DNA of 64,000 bases from Candidatus Finniella inopinata (GCF_004210305.1 NZ_SCFB01000002.1:1-64000); one strand, 5' to 3'. Counted from the first letter of the stretch, positions 46,017 through 56,398 are shown. Notes: a model not told the origin generated them from the letters alone. Numbers and translations: made by a program.

Positions 46017-47165
46017 CAATATGAAGAAACAGCACAGCCTAAAAGTCCGCGGACTTTGATCCGATCAGACAACGCATAATCACGCGATCCCGGATAGACA
46101 ACCGTCAACTCATCAAGTTCCAAGTCATCAAGCGCACTGCGCATAGAGGCCGTAATTTTTGGAGCGTCTGCATACTTAAATTCGAACCCCCTTTTTTTCC
46201 ATCTTTGAATATGATTAAATCAAGCTTTGCCTGGTTATGACTGGCCAAAAAAAAACAGTCTTCTGGGTCCGTACGATACAGGCGGCATATTGCTTCTAAG
46301 GCGAAACCTTCCCATGATGCGCCAACTTTTGGATGATGCACCAGATCTTGTTGGGTGTGGATACCAAGGACTATGTGCAAAAGACCTGAATCACGGAAGT
46401 AGATTTTAGGATATTTGACCTGTCGCTTTTTAATGTTGGCAAACCATGGATTCAAAGTTCTAATCATGAAAGTTGCATGTAAGTAAGACAAGTACTTCTT
46501 AACAGTTGGTTGAGAAATTCCTAGTGCCTGTGCAAGCTCTGAACCATTAAACATTTGGCCATGGTAATGAGCCAGCATGTACCACATTTTTCTTAAGATA
46601 TCCGGATTGAACGAAAGCCCAAATGTTCCCAGATCATGTTCGACATAAGTTCGAATATAGTCTCCGCGCCATTGGTAACTTGCGACATCATCGAGAATAT
46701 AACTTTTTGGGAATCCCCCCTTTACCCACAACTGAGTTTGGTCGGGAGTTTCATCTAATGAAAAAGGGGTGTTTTCTATAAATGAAATCCGCCCGGCAAG
46801 TGATTCAGACGCTTGATGAATAAGTTCACGAGATGCACTTCCAAGAATCAGGATTTGTTGATCTAAGGCTTCATCATGCAAATAACGTAAAAAAGGAAAG
46901 AGGTTGGGCCGTCTTTGAATCTCATCAATGATAATAAGACCTGAAAGAGGTCGAAGTGATAGTTCGGGGGCATCAAGCAGTTCAATATCCAAGGGTTTCT
47001 CAAGGTCAAAACACCCTGGGTCTTGAGGTCGTTTGCCCGACAATGCCCATAATTCTCTGGCAAGGGTCGTTTTTCCGCACTGACGTGGCCCTACAAACAA
47101 ACAATCCTATTCACACGAAAGGCTTCTTTAATGCGGTTCATAAGTGTCGATCGTTGTATGAGCAT
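46017..47165 (-). pseudogene. DUF4143-type AAA ATPase, frameshifted at both ends
   Basis: Middle frame (47100-46190): Walker A VGPRQCGKTTLARELW, Walker B LIIIDEIQRRPNLFPFLR, sensor ILGSASRELI, and a DUF4143 domain (GGFPKSYI, RTYVEHDLGTFG, FRDSGLLHIVLGI, GASWEGFALEAI). The natural N-terminus (MLIQRSTLMNRIKEAF) is in another frame that stops at 47093. The natural C-terminus (GFEFKYADAPKITASM to VRGLLGCAVSSY) is in a third frame reached by one base change in the A7G5 run near 46190. Two frameshifts make this a pseudogene. Intact members are orphan ATPases of unknown function, often mobile. Confidence 0.75.
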
Positions 47166-47197
47166 GGGTGGCCTTTCTGATATATCAGGACCAATAC

Positions 47198-47237
47198 ACC
47201 ATGAAAAACGAAAATGGCACTTTAGAATTTCATGGTA
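47198..47237. repeat. 40-bp hairpin direct repeat, copy 2
   Basis: ACCATGAAAA to TTCATGGTA, matching 45962-46002 with one mismatch. It lies 32 bases upstream of the DUF4143-gene start, while the other copy lies 14 bases after its stop. Confidence 0.85.
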
Positions 47238-47250
47238 CCGTCAGTAAACA

Positions 47251-47652
47251 TTACACAATCTCGGGATAATCCTCAGACCTATCCCGATAGTAACGGATGT
47301 TTTCATTATCAGCAGCGACGTCACCATACGCAACATAGACGCGACCTTCGAATCCGCCTTTTTCCCGTTTCTTTTCCTGGCGTTTTTCTTCAATTTGTTC
47401 ATATGATAGACCCAGTCGATTCGCCAGGGCGTGCATGACTTCTAACACATCAGCTAATTCCTCAACGTATTCATCAGGGGTTTTGGCCGCAATGACCTCC
47501 TTGGCCTCCTCCAGCAATTTGTCTTGCAGGCGCATCAGATATTCATCCGCATCCATAATACGCACAAGCCCGTCAATATTCAGACTTCGCATAATATCTG
47601 GCATCTTGTCGCGGGTGAGTTTATCAACCTTAAAACGATGTTTTTTAGTCAT
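47251..47652 (-). CDS. MazG-like nucleotide pyrophosphohydrolase
   Basis: About 133 residues. KVDKLTRDKMPDIMRSLNID, LQDKLLEEAKEVIAA and YVEELADVLEVMHALANRLG give the EExxE/ExxD metal-binding helices of the all-alpha NTP-PPase (MazG/HisE-like) superfamily, and KKREKGGFEGRVYV is the usual tail. It hydrolyses nucleoside triphosphates or a related substrate; HisE activity is unlikely without his genes nearby. ATG at 47652 is chosen over an in-frame alternative at 47664. Divergent from the MFS gene. Confidence 0.75.
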   Translation of the reverse strand: MTKKHRFKVDKLTRDKMPDIMRSLNIDGLVRIMDADEYLMRLQDKLLEEAKEVIAAKTPDEYVEELADVLEVMHALANRLGLSYEQIEEKRQEKKREKGGFEGRVYVAYGDVAADNENIRYYRDRSEDYPEIV

Positions 47653-47817
47653 AGATATCCCCAATGGATAAGGTTTTATGTTGGATTATACCCCTTTCAA
47701 GTAAAAATTTTTACCAACCAACGGAAATTTTCTAAGAAAATATTCAAAAAATCAACTAGACGGAGGAAAGTAAATCTTTTCTACTCCCACTTTATTCACC
47801 ATCACAGTCGGATTTAT

Positions 47818-49107
47818 ATGGTTACCGTCGACCGAAAGTCTATCGCAAGCAGTCTTCTTGGACACTTAATTGAACGCTATGACGTTGCTTTGTATGGATG
47901 TCTTGCTACTGTCATGAGCATTCATTACTTCCCAACAGGTAATAAAGATGTAGCCATGCTTGCAAGTTTTGGCACGTTTGCAGCCGGCTATTTTATGCGC
48001 CCTTTAGGCGGCATTTTATTTGGATCTTATGGTGATCGTTATGGCCGTAAAAAAGCTTTCTTATTGTCTGTTGGGCTAACCATCATTCCAACGACAATCA
48101 TGGGTCTGCTGCCAACTTACGCAGAAATTGGCATAGCCGCCTCCGTCATTATTTTTGCCTGCCGCCTTGCCCAGGGCCTTTGCGTTGGCGGTGAATTTGG
48201 GGGCGTGGGCGTTTACATTGGGGAACATGTGCCTGCAAACCGGGTTGGGTTCTCGGCAAGTTTTGTTTGTGCCTTTGGTATTTTGGGGGCCGTTTTCGGT
48301 ACAGCGTTGGGTAGTTTTTGTATCGCATGGTTTATGCCCGCATGGGGATGGCGTCTTCCCTTTCTGATAGGTGCCCTTGCCACGTTAGGCGCATACTTTA
48401 TAAGACGCCGTATGCAGGAAACTCCCGTCTTTAAACAGATAGAACAATCGAAGACGCAATGTCATAGCCCCCTTAGGACTGTTTTGAAGCAGGACCCATG
48501 GAATATTTTGTGCGCCCTTGGTGTTGGCGGATGTGGCCATTCATTGCTGTACGTATCAACCCTGTATTTGAACGATGTGTACATCAATAAAATTGGTTTG
48601 ACATTGCATGAAAGTTTAATGGTCAATACGCTGATCTTTTTATATTGGGTTCTGTTGTCGCCCGTTATGGGGTATATTTCTGACCGCTTTGACCTGCAAA
48701 ATTTCATGCAGAAAACGAGTCTTTGCATCTTGTTTCTAGTTTTCCCCTTGTTCTTCATGCTGGACAAAGCCACAACGTTTTACGGAACGCTTATTTTTCA
48801 AGTTTTATTTTCGACTTTGGGTGTTGCCTTTGTGGCCCCTATTTCCGGTCTGTTCACACGCCTTTTCCCACCAAAATATCGTTACACAGGGGTTGCCTTT
48901 GGAATTACACTGGGGCAAGCCATCTTAGGCGGAACGACTCCCCTTATTTGTATATATTTAGCAAAGTCGTGGGGAAGCTTGGTGGCACCTGGCGTCTATA
49001 TTTTCATCACAACCGTCATTGGATTTTTATCCGTAACTTTCTTGCGGCGGTATGACGATGCGGTTATGTCTTTCCAACAAGATACCGAAAATCGTTGTTT
49101 TGCATGA
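47818..49107 (+). CDS. ProP-like MFS transporter
   Basis: About 429 residues with 12 membrane segments. SSLLGHLIERYDVALYGCLA, the metabolite:H+ symporter signature GSYGDRYGRKKAFL and QGLCVGGEFGGVGVYIGEH are characteristic of the ProP/KgtP group. It imports osmolytes or organic acids; the substrate is unknown. The open frame extends upstream to 47524 over the pyrophosphohydrolase gene, but homology begins at 47818. Its 3' end overlaps the convergent LuxR-type gene by 44 bases. It is an intact relative of the broken gene at 34291. Confidence 0.88.
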   Translation: MVTVDRKSIASSLLGHLIERYDVALYGCLATVMSIHYFPTGNKDVAMLASFGTFAAGYFMRPLGGILFGSYGDRYGRKKAFLLSVGLTIIPTTIMGLLPTYAEIGIAASVIIFACRLAQGLCVGGEFGGVGVYIGEHVPANRVGFSASFVCAFGILGAVFGTALGSFCIAWFMPAWGWRLPFLIGALATLGAYFIRRRMQETPVFKQIEQSKTQCHSPLRTVLKQDPWNILCALGVGGCGHSLLYVSTLYLNDVYINKIGLTLHESLMVNTLIFLYWVLLSPVMGYISDRFDLQNFMQKTSLCILFLVFPLFFMLDKATTFYGTLIFQVLFSTLGVAFVAPISGLFTRLFPPKYRYTGVAFGITLGQAILGGTTPLICIYLAKSWGSLVAPGVYIFITTVIGFLSVTFLRRYDDAVMSFQQDTENRCFA

Positions 49108-49891
49108 CGACTTTAATCATATCGCTTTTTGACTGACAATCCGTTTTTTGTTTAGCGTGTTCCAGATGGGTTTCGACAGTTTTAAAAGAAATGCCTAAGC
49201 GTCTGGCGATCTGCTTGGCCGTTCGCCATAGACACACCCCACCAGACAATCCATTTCCCTTTTGGAAAGCACAATATCTTTCCCCCCCCAGAAATAAAGG
49301 AATCTGATTCAAGGAAGTTTCTTGCATAAACTTTTCAATTTTTTTATTAAGGTCTGAAGGGGCCATCATTTCTTCTAAAGAAAAGGGAATCAGTAACTTA
49401 CGATCATAGCCATCAATCAAAGGTTTGGCCTGGACGTAGAAGTACTTTCTGAAGTGATCAAGAACGTAATGATGATTGCTGTAAATATCAAGAACCTGGG
49501 GGGTGGCACGCGTCCCCGCAAATGCAAAGCTTTCAATATAACTATTGTGTTTGATATAGACGGAAATACCATGCCAAATGTCATGGGCATAAAGGGAACC
49601 TAAAATAGGGTCTTCATGATCAACTTTTTCACTCCATACATTGTCGATTAAGGCTTGTTCCGTTGTCAGTTTTATTTTCTTTTTAAAACTTGAACTGACC
49701 CAATTTGATGAACCAAGAACATAATCCATCCACTGTTCGTGATTAAACAAATAAAGAAGATTCCCATCGTTATAAAAACGCCTGTATGTCAAAAACCGAA
49801 TAGAAAGATTGTCTTCAAGGGGTTTTGCAATTTCCGAAAGTTTTTTTTGAATTGACTGGTTATATTCTTTAACACTTCTGTAATTGTTCAT
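49064..49891 (-). CDS. LuxR-type transcriptional regulator
   Basis: A 275-residue protein. The C-terminal GerE/LuxR helix-turn-helix reads LWRTAKQIARRLGISFKTVE then THLEHAKQKTDCQSKSDMI (about 222-262). The N-terminal part (about 20-180) is a sensor-like alpha/beta region with no identified ligand; it is not clearly an acyl-homoserine-lactone domain. No cognate synthase is nearby. It may sense host or metabolic signals. Convergent with the ProP-like gene. Confidence 0.75.
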   Translation of the reverse strand: MNNYRSVKEYNQSIQKKLSEIAKPLEDNLSIRFLTYRRFYNDGNLLYLFNHEQWMDYVLGSSNWVSSSFKKKIKLTTEQALIDNVWSEKVDHEDPILGSLYAHDIWHGISVYIKHNSYIESFAFAGTRATPQVLDIYSNHHYVLDHFRKYFYVQAKPLIDGYDRKLLIPFSLEEMMAPSDLNKKIEKFMQETSLNQIPLFLGGERYCAFQKGNGLSGGVCLWRTAKQIARRLGISFKTVETHLEHAKQKTDCQSKSDMIKVVMQNNDFRYLVGKT

Positions 49892-50023
49892 GAATTTTTA
49901 CCAAACTAACGTCATATTTTGCACGAGGCCAATTCACACATTATCCCTATGCAAACAATCCTGGCAATCCATAAAAGTTGAAATTAATTCAAAATACTTA
50001 CGCACGGTTCGCCAATAAAATAA

Positions 50024-50530
50024 CTAAGAAGCCTTGAATTTCTTGGCCTTCTCAATTAACAAATTTCGCCTTAACGCCGATAGGTGATCAACATATAAAA
50101 CACCTTGCAAATGATCAATTTCGTGTTGTAAACAAACTGAGACCCAATCGACAAAGTCTTTTTCCTGAGTCGTATTATTTTCATCCAGATACTTCAAACG
50201 AATGGCCGTATGCCGCTCTACCTGTGCACTTTGGCCTGGTACTGACAAACAAGCCTCCCAGTTTTTTTGGACGTCTTCCGATCGCCAAACTATTTCCGGG
50301 TTGGCGATTTTTAAGGGACCAAGGCCTGGCGCATGGTCTTCCAAATCCAACACGACCACGCGTTTATTAATTCCGACCTGCGTTGCAGCAAGCCCCGCCC
50401 CATCCTCAGCATACATGGTCTCTAGCATATCATCCATAAGCTGCCGAATGTTGTCATCCACACCCAAGATGGGTACAGCTTTCACTCGCAAACGAGCATC
50501 AGGGACGGTAAGAACAGTCAAACGAGCCAT
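50024..50530 (-). CDS. def: Peptide deformylase
   Basis: A 168-residue metalloenzyme that removes the N-formyl group from nascent proteins. Motif 1 is GAGLAATQVG, motif 2 is EACLSVPG (usual EGCLSVPG, here Gly to Ala) with the metal-binding Cys, and motif 3 is QHEIDHLQG with the HExxH metal site. It starts six bases after the ftsZ stop, so the two are probably co-transcribed. Confidence 0.94.
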   Translation of the reverse strand: MARLTVLTVPDARLRVKAVPILGVDDNIRQLMDDMLETMYAEDGAGLAATQVGINKRVVVLDLEDHAPGLGPLKIANPEIVWRSEDVQKNWEACLSVPGQSAQVERHTAIRLKYLDENNTTQEKDFVDWVSVCLQHEIDHLQGVLYVDHLSALRRNLLIEKAKKFKAS

Positions 50531-50536
50531 GAGTGC

Positions 50537-51979
50537 TTACTGATTCCCCCGACGTAAAAAGGCTGGAATATCCAAAACGTCATGATCCCTGTCATCTTCG
50601 GAAGGTTGTGCCTTTGAAGTCTGTTCAGCCATAGAAGCCTCTTGAGAACGCTGACGTCCAACCCCTGTGAACCTTTCAAACAAAGAGGGAGATCGTTTCC
50701 TCTCAACCTTAGGCGATGGCTCAGCATACCCAGGGGATTGTTGTTGGTATGAGGGAATATCCAAAGGAGCTGTAGACGGTGCTGGAGATGAATAGTAGCC
50801 TTGCTGGTTGGTTCCTAACGGAGCCGCTGGAGCAGGTGCCTCTTGTGAAGCTGCTAAATCTAGTTCGGCCGAAACAGCATGCCTTGCATTTTGCAAGGAC
50901 TCTGCAGGCGCAGCATTAACCGTTGGTCCTTTTGCCATATAGGCAGACGAAGACATCTGCTCAGCGGCGGCATTTCTCCACGCTGCTTGCTGAGCCAAAC
51001 TTGATCCAATGCCTGTGGCAACCACAGAAACACGAATACGCCCATTTAATTTTTCATCAAAGGTGGAACCAAAAATAATGTTCGCTTCAGGGTCGGCGTT
51101 CTCGCGCACCCGGTTCGCAGCCTCATCAACTTCGTACAACGTCATGTCATAGCCACCGGTGATGTTGATCAAAACACCCTTGGCGCCCTTCATCGAGACA
51201 TCATCAAGCAATGGATTATCAATCGATATGTCAGCAGCCTCGACCGCACGGCGATCACCCTCGGCCTCACCAGTACCCATCATCGCCTTGCCCATTTCAG
51301 CCATAACCGCTCTGATATCAGCGAAGTCCAGATTGATAAGACCAGGTCGCATCATCAAATCGGTCACGTTTCTAACGCCAGAGCATAAAACGTTATCAGC
51401 CATTTCAAAGGCTTGAGCAAACGTTGTGTGTTCGTTGGCAACCCGGAATAAATTTTGGTTGGGAATAATGATCAGGGTATCGACGTATTGTTGTAATTCT
51501 TCAATGCCTTTTTCAGCCATTCTGGTACGGTGTGTCCCTTCAAAATTGAAAGGCTTTGTGACCACACCCACAGTCAAGATCCCACTTTCTCTGACAGCAC
51601 GGGCAATCACGGGCGCTGCCCCTGTTCCGGTGCCACCCCCCATGCCAGCCGTGATAAAGACCATGTTGCTACCCCGCAAATGCCCCAGAACCTCGTCTAA
51701 AGATTCTTCAGCGGACGCACGTCCTACATCTGGCTTAGATCCTGCGCCCAAACCTTGGGTAATATGCAGTCCCAATTGAATACGTTTTTCAGGCATAACC
51801 AACGACTGGTCCATGGATTGCGCATCTGTGTTTGCGACGACAAACTCCACCCCCTCCAGCTTAGCCCGGATCATATTATTAACAGCGTTCCCCCCCGCTC
51901 CACCAACACCTATAACTGAAATGCGTGGTCTAAGGTCAAGTTCATGAGTATTTGATTTATGTCCGTTCATAGCTAGCAA
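50537..51979 (-). CDS. ftsZ: Cell division protein FtsZ
   Basis: A 480-residue tubulin-like GTPase. [16 protein letters not shown], the tubulin signature [15 protein letters not shown] and the T7 loop [14 protein letters not shown] are present. A long Ala/Pro/Ser-rich linker (about 330-460) leads to the conserved tail [14 protein letters not shown], which binds FtsA/ZipA-type partners. Start is either MLAMNGHK or the second ATG. ftsQ and ftsA are not in the window upstream. Confidence 0.95.
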   Translation of the reverse strand: MLAMNGHKSNTHELDLRPRISVIGVGGAGGNAVNNMIRAKLEGVEFVVANTDAQSMDQSLVMPEKRIQLGLHITQGLGAGSKPDVGRASAEESLDEVLGHLRGSNMVFITAGMGGGTGTGAAPVIARAVRESGILTVGVVTKPFNFEGTHRTRMAEKGIEELQQYVDTLIIIPNQNLFRVANEHTTFAQAFEMADNVLCSGVRNVTDLMMRPGLINLDFADIRAVMAEMGKAMMGTGEAEGDRRAVEAADISIDNPLLDDVSMKGAKGVLINITGGYDMTLYEVDEAANRVRENADPEANIIFGSTFDEKLNGRIRVSVVATGIGSSLAQQAAWRNAAAEQMSSSAYMAKGPTVNAAPAESLQNARHAVSAELDLAASQEAPAPAAPLGTNQQGYYSSPAPSTAPLDIPSYQQQSPGYAEPSPKVERKRSPSLFERFTGVGRQRSQEASMAEQTSKAQPSEDDRDHDVLDIPAFLRRGNQ

Positions 51980-52248
51980 TAATCCTTTTACAAAAAAGCG
52001 TTGGGGGAACCTAAAGTCGTTGGGTAAAATTTTATTATAAAAAATTTTAATTGACCAATGATATTTAGCTTGATCACACCCTTTATCTTTATTGCTTCTT
52101 TAAGAAAAAATCCACCTTAATTTATATCAAAAGACCTTTTTTTTATTTGATAAAAAAATTTAAGAAAATAAAGCTAAAATAACTAACACGTTTCAACAAC
52201 AATAGATCATATGCCAATATAATTAAAAAAGGCAGGATCAGAGCTTCC

Positions 52249-52273
52249 GGCTTTATCCTTAAAAGCCTTTTTT
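52249..52273 (+). terminator. Terminator-like hairpin in the ftsZ upstream gap
   Basis: GGCTTT pairs with AAAGCC around ATCCTTA, followed by TTTTTT on the plus strand. No plus-strand gene ends here, so it may terminate a small untranslated RNA or an upstream transcript. The rest of the gap 51980-52389 is AT-rich and shows no convincing gene. Confidence 0.5.
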
Positions 52274-52389
52274 GCATATGGAACTTAGATCGATATTGTC
52301 TCATACTTTTATACGCAGCTGTTTTTAACACATATCAGTACGAGTCTAAATTCATAACCAAAACAAGCATTTCAGAGGAAAAAGTATAC

Positions 52390-53712
52390 ATGCATTCCAT
52401 AGTAAAAATATTGTCCTTAACGTTGATCTTGCAGGGCCTTACATATGCCGCTTCATCAGACATCAAACCAGATATGATGTCTCTTGCAAGCAAAAGAAGC
52501 AGCGGTTTTCTAGTGTCAAAACTCGAAAAAAAGGAACCAATTCTTTGGGAGGATCTGCATAACTTTTTGAAAGATAGCCCTGCGCAGTTCCTTTGTGATT
52601 TTGATTTAATTGTAGAACAAAAAGACGGAATCAATCGTTTTGTTGACGTATTTCATCTTGAGAGTTTTCAACAAACTCTGGCAAAACTAGGCACCCCCCC
52701 TGACCAAAGCACCACCCCAGTGTTGTTAACTGTAGGATGGGCGCTCTACCTTACAAAACAATATGATGAAGCCATCAAGTTGGTTTACAAAATTTTGCAA
52801 AGACATGCAGAGCGTCAAGAGTGGTCTACAATAGCCACGAATATTGCTATCTGGAGTTATAAGAGCAGAGCCCTTAGTGCAAAAATCCCAGGGGACCTTT
52901 TGTTCGCCGCACGCCATTATGAAGGATCAGAACGAGCAGAAATGGCAAGTGATGCATATCACCTGGCAGGCAACCAATATCTAGAATACGCAAAAAAAAC
53001 AATCGACAATGAATATTACTGGCAACAAGCAGCGGAGGCGTTTGAAATGGCTTCGAAACTGACTGCGAATGAGAAAAACAAATCAATAAACAATGGTTTC
53101 TCTGTGTCGTGTTATCTGAGTTATGCTGAAGAAATCACCACACCCTTTCTATATACAACAGGTCAAACCAGGCCTAATTTGATAGATTTTCGGGCAGCAG
53201 CTAAAGCTTATACAAGTGCTGGAAAAAATAGCGACGCAAAGAGAATGTATAGGAAGATTATTAGTTTAACCCCTTCAACAACTCAGAATATTCCTATTCA
53301 TTCGCTGTTCATGATTGTCAGAACTTACGAAGAGCTTGGAATGGGTGATCAAGCACCAGTAGATTATCAAAAAATTGCAGAAGTATTTATAGCTAATCAA
53401 CACGTCCTACAAAGCCCCCCTAATTTGGAAATAGCAGCCCAGGCTCTTGAAAAAGCGAACCAGAAGGATAAAGCTAGAGAATTCCTCATCAAAGCAGCCT
53501 CAGGTTTCGAACAACTTGCAACTGTTGCAGCCAACCAAAAAAACCCATCTTGGGGCCTTTGGAACCAGGCCGCTGAAGCTTATGGAAAACTTGGTATGGA
53601 GCAGCAAGCACAAGCCGCAAAAGATAGAGCAGCCTTACAGTATGTGTTAGAAAATCCAATGACAGTGTCGTCATCTTCCTCGCCATCAATCTCTATAAAG
53701 GAAGTTGAATAA
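52390..53712 (+). CDS. Secreted TPR-containing protein
   Basis: A 440-residue protein with a signal peptide (about 1-20, TYAAS). The mature part is a helical solenoid with TPR-like units (ALYLTKQYDEAIKLVYKILQ, YYWQQAAEAFEMASK, AAKAYTSAGKNSDAKRMYRK, AAEAYGKLGMEQQAQAAKDR). The tail is Ser-rich. It probably mediates protein-protein contacts in the periplasm or outside the cell. The last 20 bases overlap the convergent histidine kinase gene. Confidence 0.72.
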   Translation: MHSIVKILSLTLILQGLTYAASSDIKPDMMSLASKRSSGFLVSKLEKKEPILWEDLHNFLKDSPAQFLCDFDLIVEQKDGINRFVDVFHLESFQQTLAKLGTPPDQSTTPVLLTVGWALYLTKQYDEAIKLVYKILQRHAERQEWSTIATNIAIWSYKSRALSAKIPGDLLFAARHYEGSERAEMASDAYHLAGNQYLEYAKKTIDNEYYWQQAAEAFEMASKLTANEKNKSINNGFSVSCYLSYAEEITTPFLYTTGQTRPNLIDFRAAAKAYTSAGKNSDAKRMYRKIISLTPSTTQNIPIHSLFMIVRTYEELGMGDQAPVDYQKIAEVFIANQHVLQSPPNLEIAAQALEKANQKDKAREFLIKAASGFEQLATVAANQKNPSWGLWNQAAEAYGKLGMEQQAQAAKDRAALQYVLENPMTVSSSSSPSISIKEVE

Positions 53713-55018
53713 CCACGCGTGTACCACCAAGGGGCGATGATCTAAGGTAAATCTGTCCCCCATGACTGCGAATCGCATCACGCGCAATGCTCAGACCAAG
53801 CCCCACACCCCCTTGGTCCAAGTTGCGCGCCGAATCAAGGCGATAAAAAGGCCGAAAGACGTTTTCCCGCTCTTGTGGGGAAATGCCTGGCCCGTCATCA
53901 TCCATAATCAACTGCCAGTAATGTTGGGACGTTTGGACTTGCAGGTGAAGAGTGTGCGAATACTTTTTAGCGTTTTCCAATAAATTCGTTAAACACCGGG
54001 TAAACAGTCCAGACTTTAGCGACACGACTAAATCGGCTGGGATTTCCAAAGCTACTTGAAAACTTTCATCTTTAAATTGTTGTGTCAGTTCATTTATCAA
54101 GCCAACAAGATCAACTTGCTTTATTTCCTCCTCACCGGCCCCGCGGGCATACGTTAAAAATCCCTCAACCATTTGCTTCATAATTTGCACATCTTGGCTT
54201 AAGGCTTGCTGGTCAAGATTTTCAGGCATTAAGGCTAACTGAAGTTTCATGCGGGTTAAGGGGGTTCGCAAATCATGGGAAACACCGGCCAACATTTCCA
54301 AACGGTCAGCCAACTGACGCCGCAATCGATCTCGCATCATTTGAAAGGCAAAACCGGCTTGTCGAACTTCCGTTGCCCCCTCTGGCTTAAAGGAGACAAT
54401 CTCATCACCTTTACCAAAACTCTCCGCGGCCTGAGCCAGCCGTCGAATGGGGCGAATTTGGTTGCGCATAAACAAAGAGGCCACCAAAAACAACAAAATC
54501 GCCGAGCCCGTCGTCCAAATAAACACCAACGGTGTTGTCCGACTAAACAAGCGTTTTCGGGACAAGGTAACCTTTAAAAGCCCTTTTGAATTTAAAACCG
54601 ATATATAGATAAAATTATTATCCATGCGCACATAATAGGGGGATTGTAGTTTTTGATCTAATGCTTCGCCTAAAAACTGATACAACCAACTGTTTCGGTG
54701 CAAGCCTGTTTTTGGCATTTTCCCGTTGGGTTCCAAAACCAGATGAAGGCTTAAGTTTTGCTGGGCCAGCGCATGAATACGCTTAAAATCATCATCTCGT
54801 TCAACCCAATGGACAACCAAAGCGATATCACCAGCAATTGTGTCGGACAATAATCGCAAAATGGTTTCTGTGTGACGATCAAAGAAAATATATCCTAAAA
54901 CGACCTGCATACAAATTAAGGGGGTTACCAAAATGATAAGCGTACGGCCAAACAGGCTTTTGGGCAAAAACCGTTTAAAGGGACGCCAAGGGCGAAAATA
55001 GCGCTTTAATTTTGGCAT
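53693..55018 (-). CDS. EnvZ-like sensor histidine kinase
   Basis: A 441-residue membrane kinase. Two transmembrane segments (about 23-45 and 165-188) enclose a periplasmic sensor. A HAMP domain (RNQIRPIRRLAQAAESFG) and the H-box AGVSHDLRTPLTRMKLQLAL follow, then N-box NLLENAKKYS, G1 MDDDGPGIS and G2 GGVGLGLSIARD. The layout is that of EnvZ. No response regulator gene (ompR) is adjacent, so its partner lies elsewhere. Confidence 0.88.
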   Translation of the reverse strand: MPKLKRYFRPWRPFKRFLPKSLFGRTLIILVTPLICMQVVLGYIFFDRHTETILRLLSDTIAGDIALVVHWVERDDDFKRIHALAQQNLSLHLVLEPNGKMPKTGLHRNSWLYQFLGEALDQKLQSPYYVRMDNNFIYISVLNSKGLLKVTLSRKRLFSRTTPLVFIWTTGSAILLFLVASLFMRNQIRPIRRLAQAAESFGKGDEIVSFKPEGATEVRQAGFAFQMMRDRLRRQLADRLEMLAGVSHDLRTPLTRMKLQLALMPENLDQQALSQDVQIMKQMVEGFLTYARGAGEEEIKQVDLVGLINELTQQFKDESFQVALEIPADLVVSLKSGLFTRCLTNLLENAKKYSHTLHLQVQTSQHYWQLIMDDDGPGISPQERENVFRPFYRLDSARNLDQGGVGLGLSIARDAIRSHGGQIYLRSSPLGGTRVVIQLPL

Positions 55019-55040
55019 ATGACATAACCTGCTTTAAAAA

Positions 55041-56220
55041 CTAACGAATACGATAAAAGTCTTTGGCACTCTGAATCATAATTTCAAACTCTTCCTCATG
55101 GGGTGTCGTTTCGTCAGCACCTTCAATAAATGTGCCACCAATAACGCCAACATCATTTTCAGGCGATCCTATAAGTTTTTTAGGAAACATTTGAAAAACA
55201 CGTCTAACCTTAAAGCCACTTTTGGTTTTTCCAACCTTAAGATTGACAAAAAGTACATACTGTAAGTCTTGGACGTTTTGATTTTTCAACATAATTACAT
55301 GGCCTTGAACAGGAAACATTTTGGTGTCTTTTGAAAGCTCCCTAGATCCAAGTCCTGTACAATTGAAGATAAATTGCGAATCAACTTGATCAAAATTTGT
55401 TATATTTTCCTTTTTAAAAGTAACTTTCCCATCCAAAGATTGTCTTTAGGGACTGCATCAAAAGAGCAGAGTCAACAAAAATGCCATCATCATAAACCAC
55501 CATCTGGCGTTTTGTGGCGTTACCAAAATCCAAAATAACGTCTTTAGCGGGCTCCATCACAACACCAACAAAGGGTTCCAAGCCTGATTCTTGGCGTGTT
55601 TCAAAATAGATCGGTACAAATGAAACCCCTGCTTTAATGATAGGATGTTGACCTTTAGCGACCTTGACAAAAAAGCGGTAGGCTTCAGGGCCAATTTTAT
55701 TGAGAATCTTTTGAAGTTTAGTACAATTGTCATGCAGACGAAGGGGGGAAATCAAACCACCCGCATTGTGGGAGGACAAACCATCAAATTTTTCAGCGAT
55801 AATCTTGATATTTTTATAACCCTTGTTTACCAATTCCAGGGCTGTAAGCAATCCAATTATTCCAGCTCCAACAATGGTAATTTCGCTCTGTTCTGTTAGT
55901 TCAGAACCGGCTTCATCTTGCAATAACTCGATTACATATTCTGCTGCGCCGGGAGCCAGGCTCACTCCACTTTCTGCATGACCATAATTATTCGCTATAT
56001 ATTTTTTACCCACATGATTCACATCAAGGACAGGCGGCCCACGACGCATCGGCCGATAACAAATTATTTTTTCTCCAAGGTTAGCAACTTCCAACCTAGG
56101 CGGGGTTATGTGCCTAACTTCAATTTCCTTTTTAGGGGAATTGAAATAGAAGAACGCTGCGCCCCCCATTCCAATGGTAATAACTGCGGCTAGCACTTTA
56201 TTTTTTTTGCTGCGTGCCAT
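55041..56220 (-). pseudogene. DAO-type FAD oxidoreductase, circularly permuted order, frameshifted
   Basis: An N-terminal membrane anchor (about 9-26) is followed by YRPMRRGPPVLDVNHVGKKY and NNYGHAESGVSLAPGAAEYV, which in ordinary D-amino acid oxidases is the C-terminal FAD-binding segment. Only then (about residue 103) comes the dinucleotide motif IVGAGIIGLLTALELVNKGY, and the protein ends with VGVIGGTFIEGADETTPHEE, normally upstream of the RPxR segment. Frame one stops at 55414. The second frame (55436-55041) continues with FNCTGLGSREL. A one-base shift near 55440 splits the gene. Oxidase activity is inferred from family. Confidence 0.75.
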
Positions 56221-56398
56221 AAGGCCCTTTAGAAAATAATTTTAAAGTTAGACGATAAAAAAACTATATTTGTAGTTAGTTAACCGAATTTTAGCTAAAA
56301 GTAAACGTTGGCTTTCTTTATAATTTATCTTTAATTTACAATAATTACAGAAAAACTGGTTATCATAAGGGTGGCAGTGACAGTGGCATTGAAAAATT

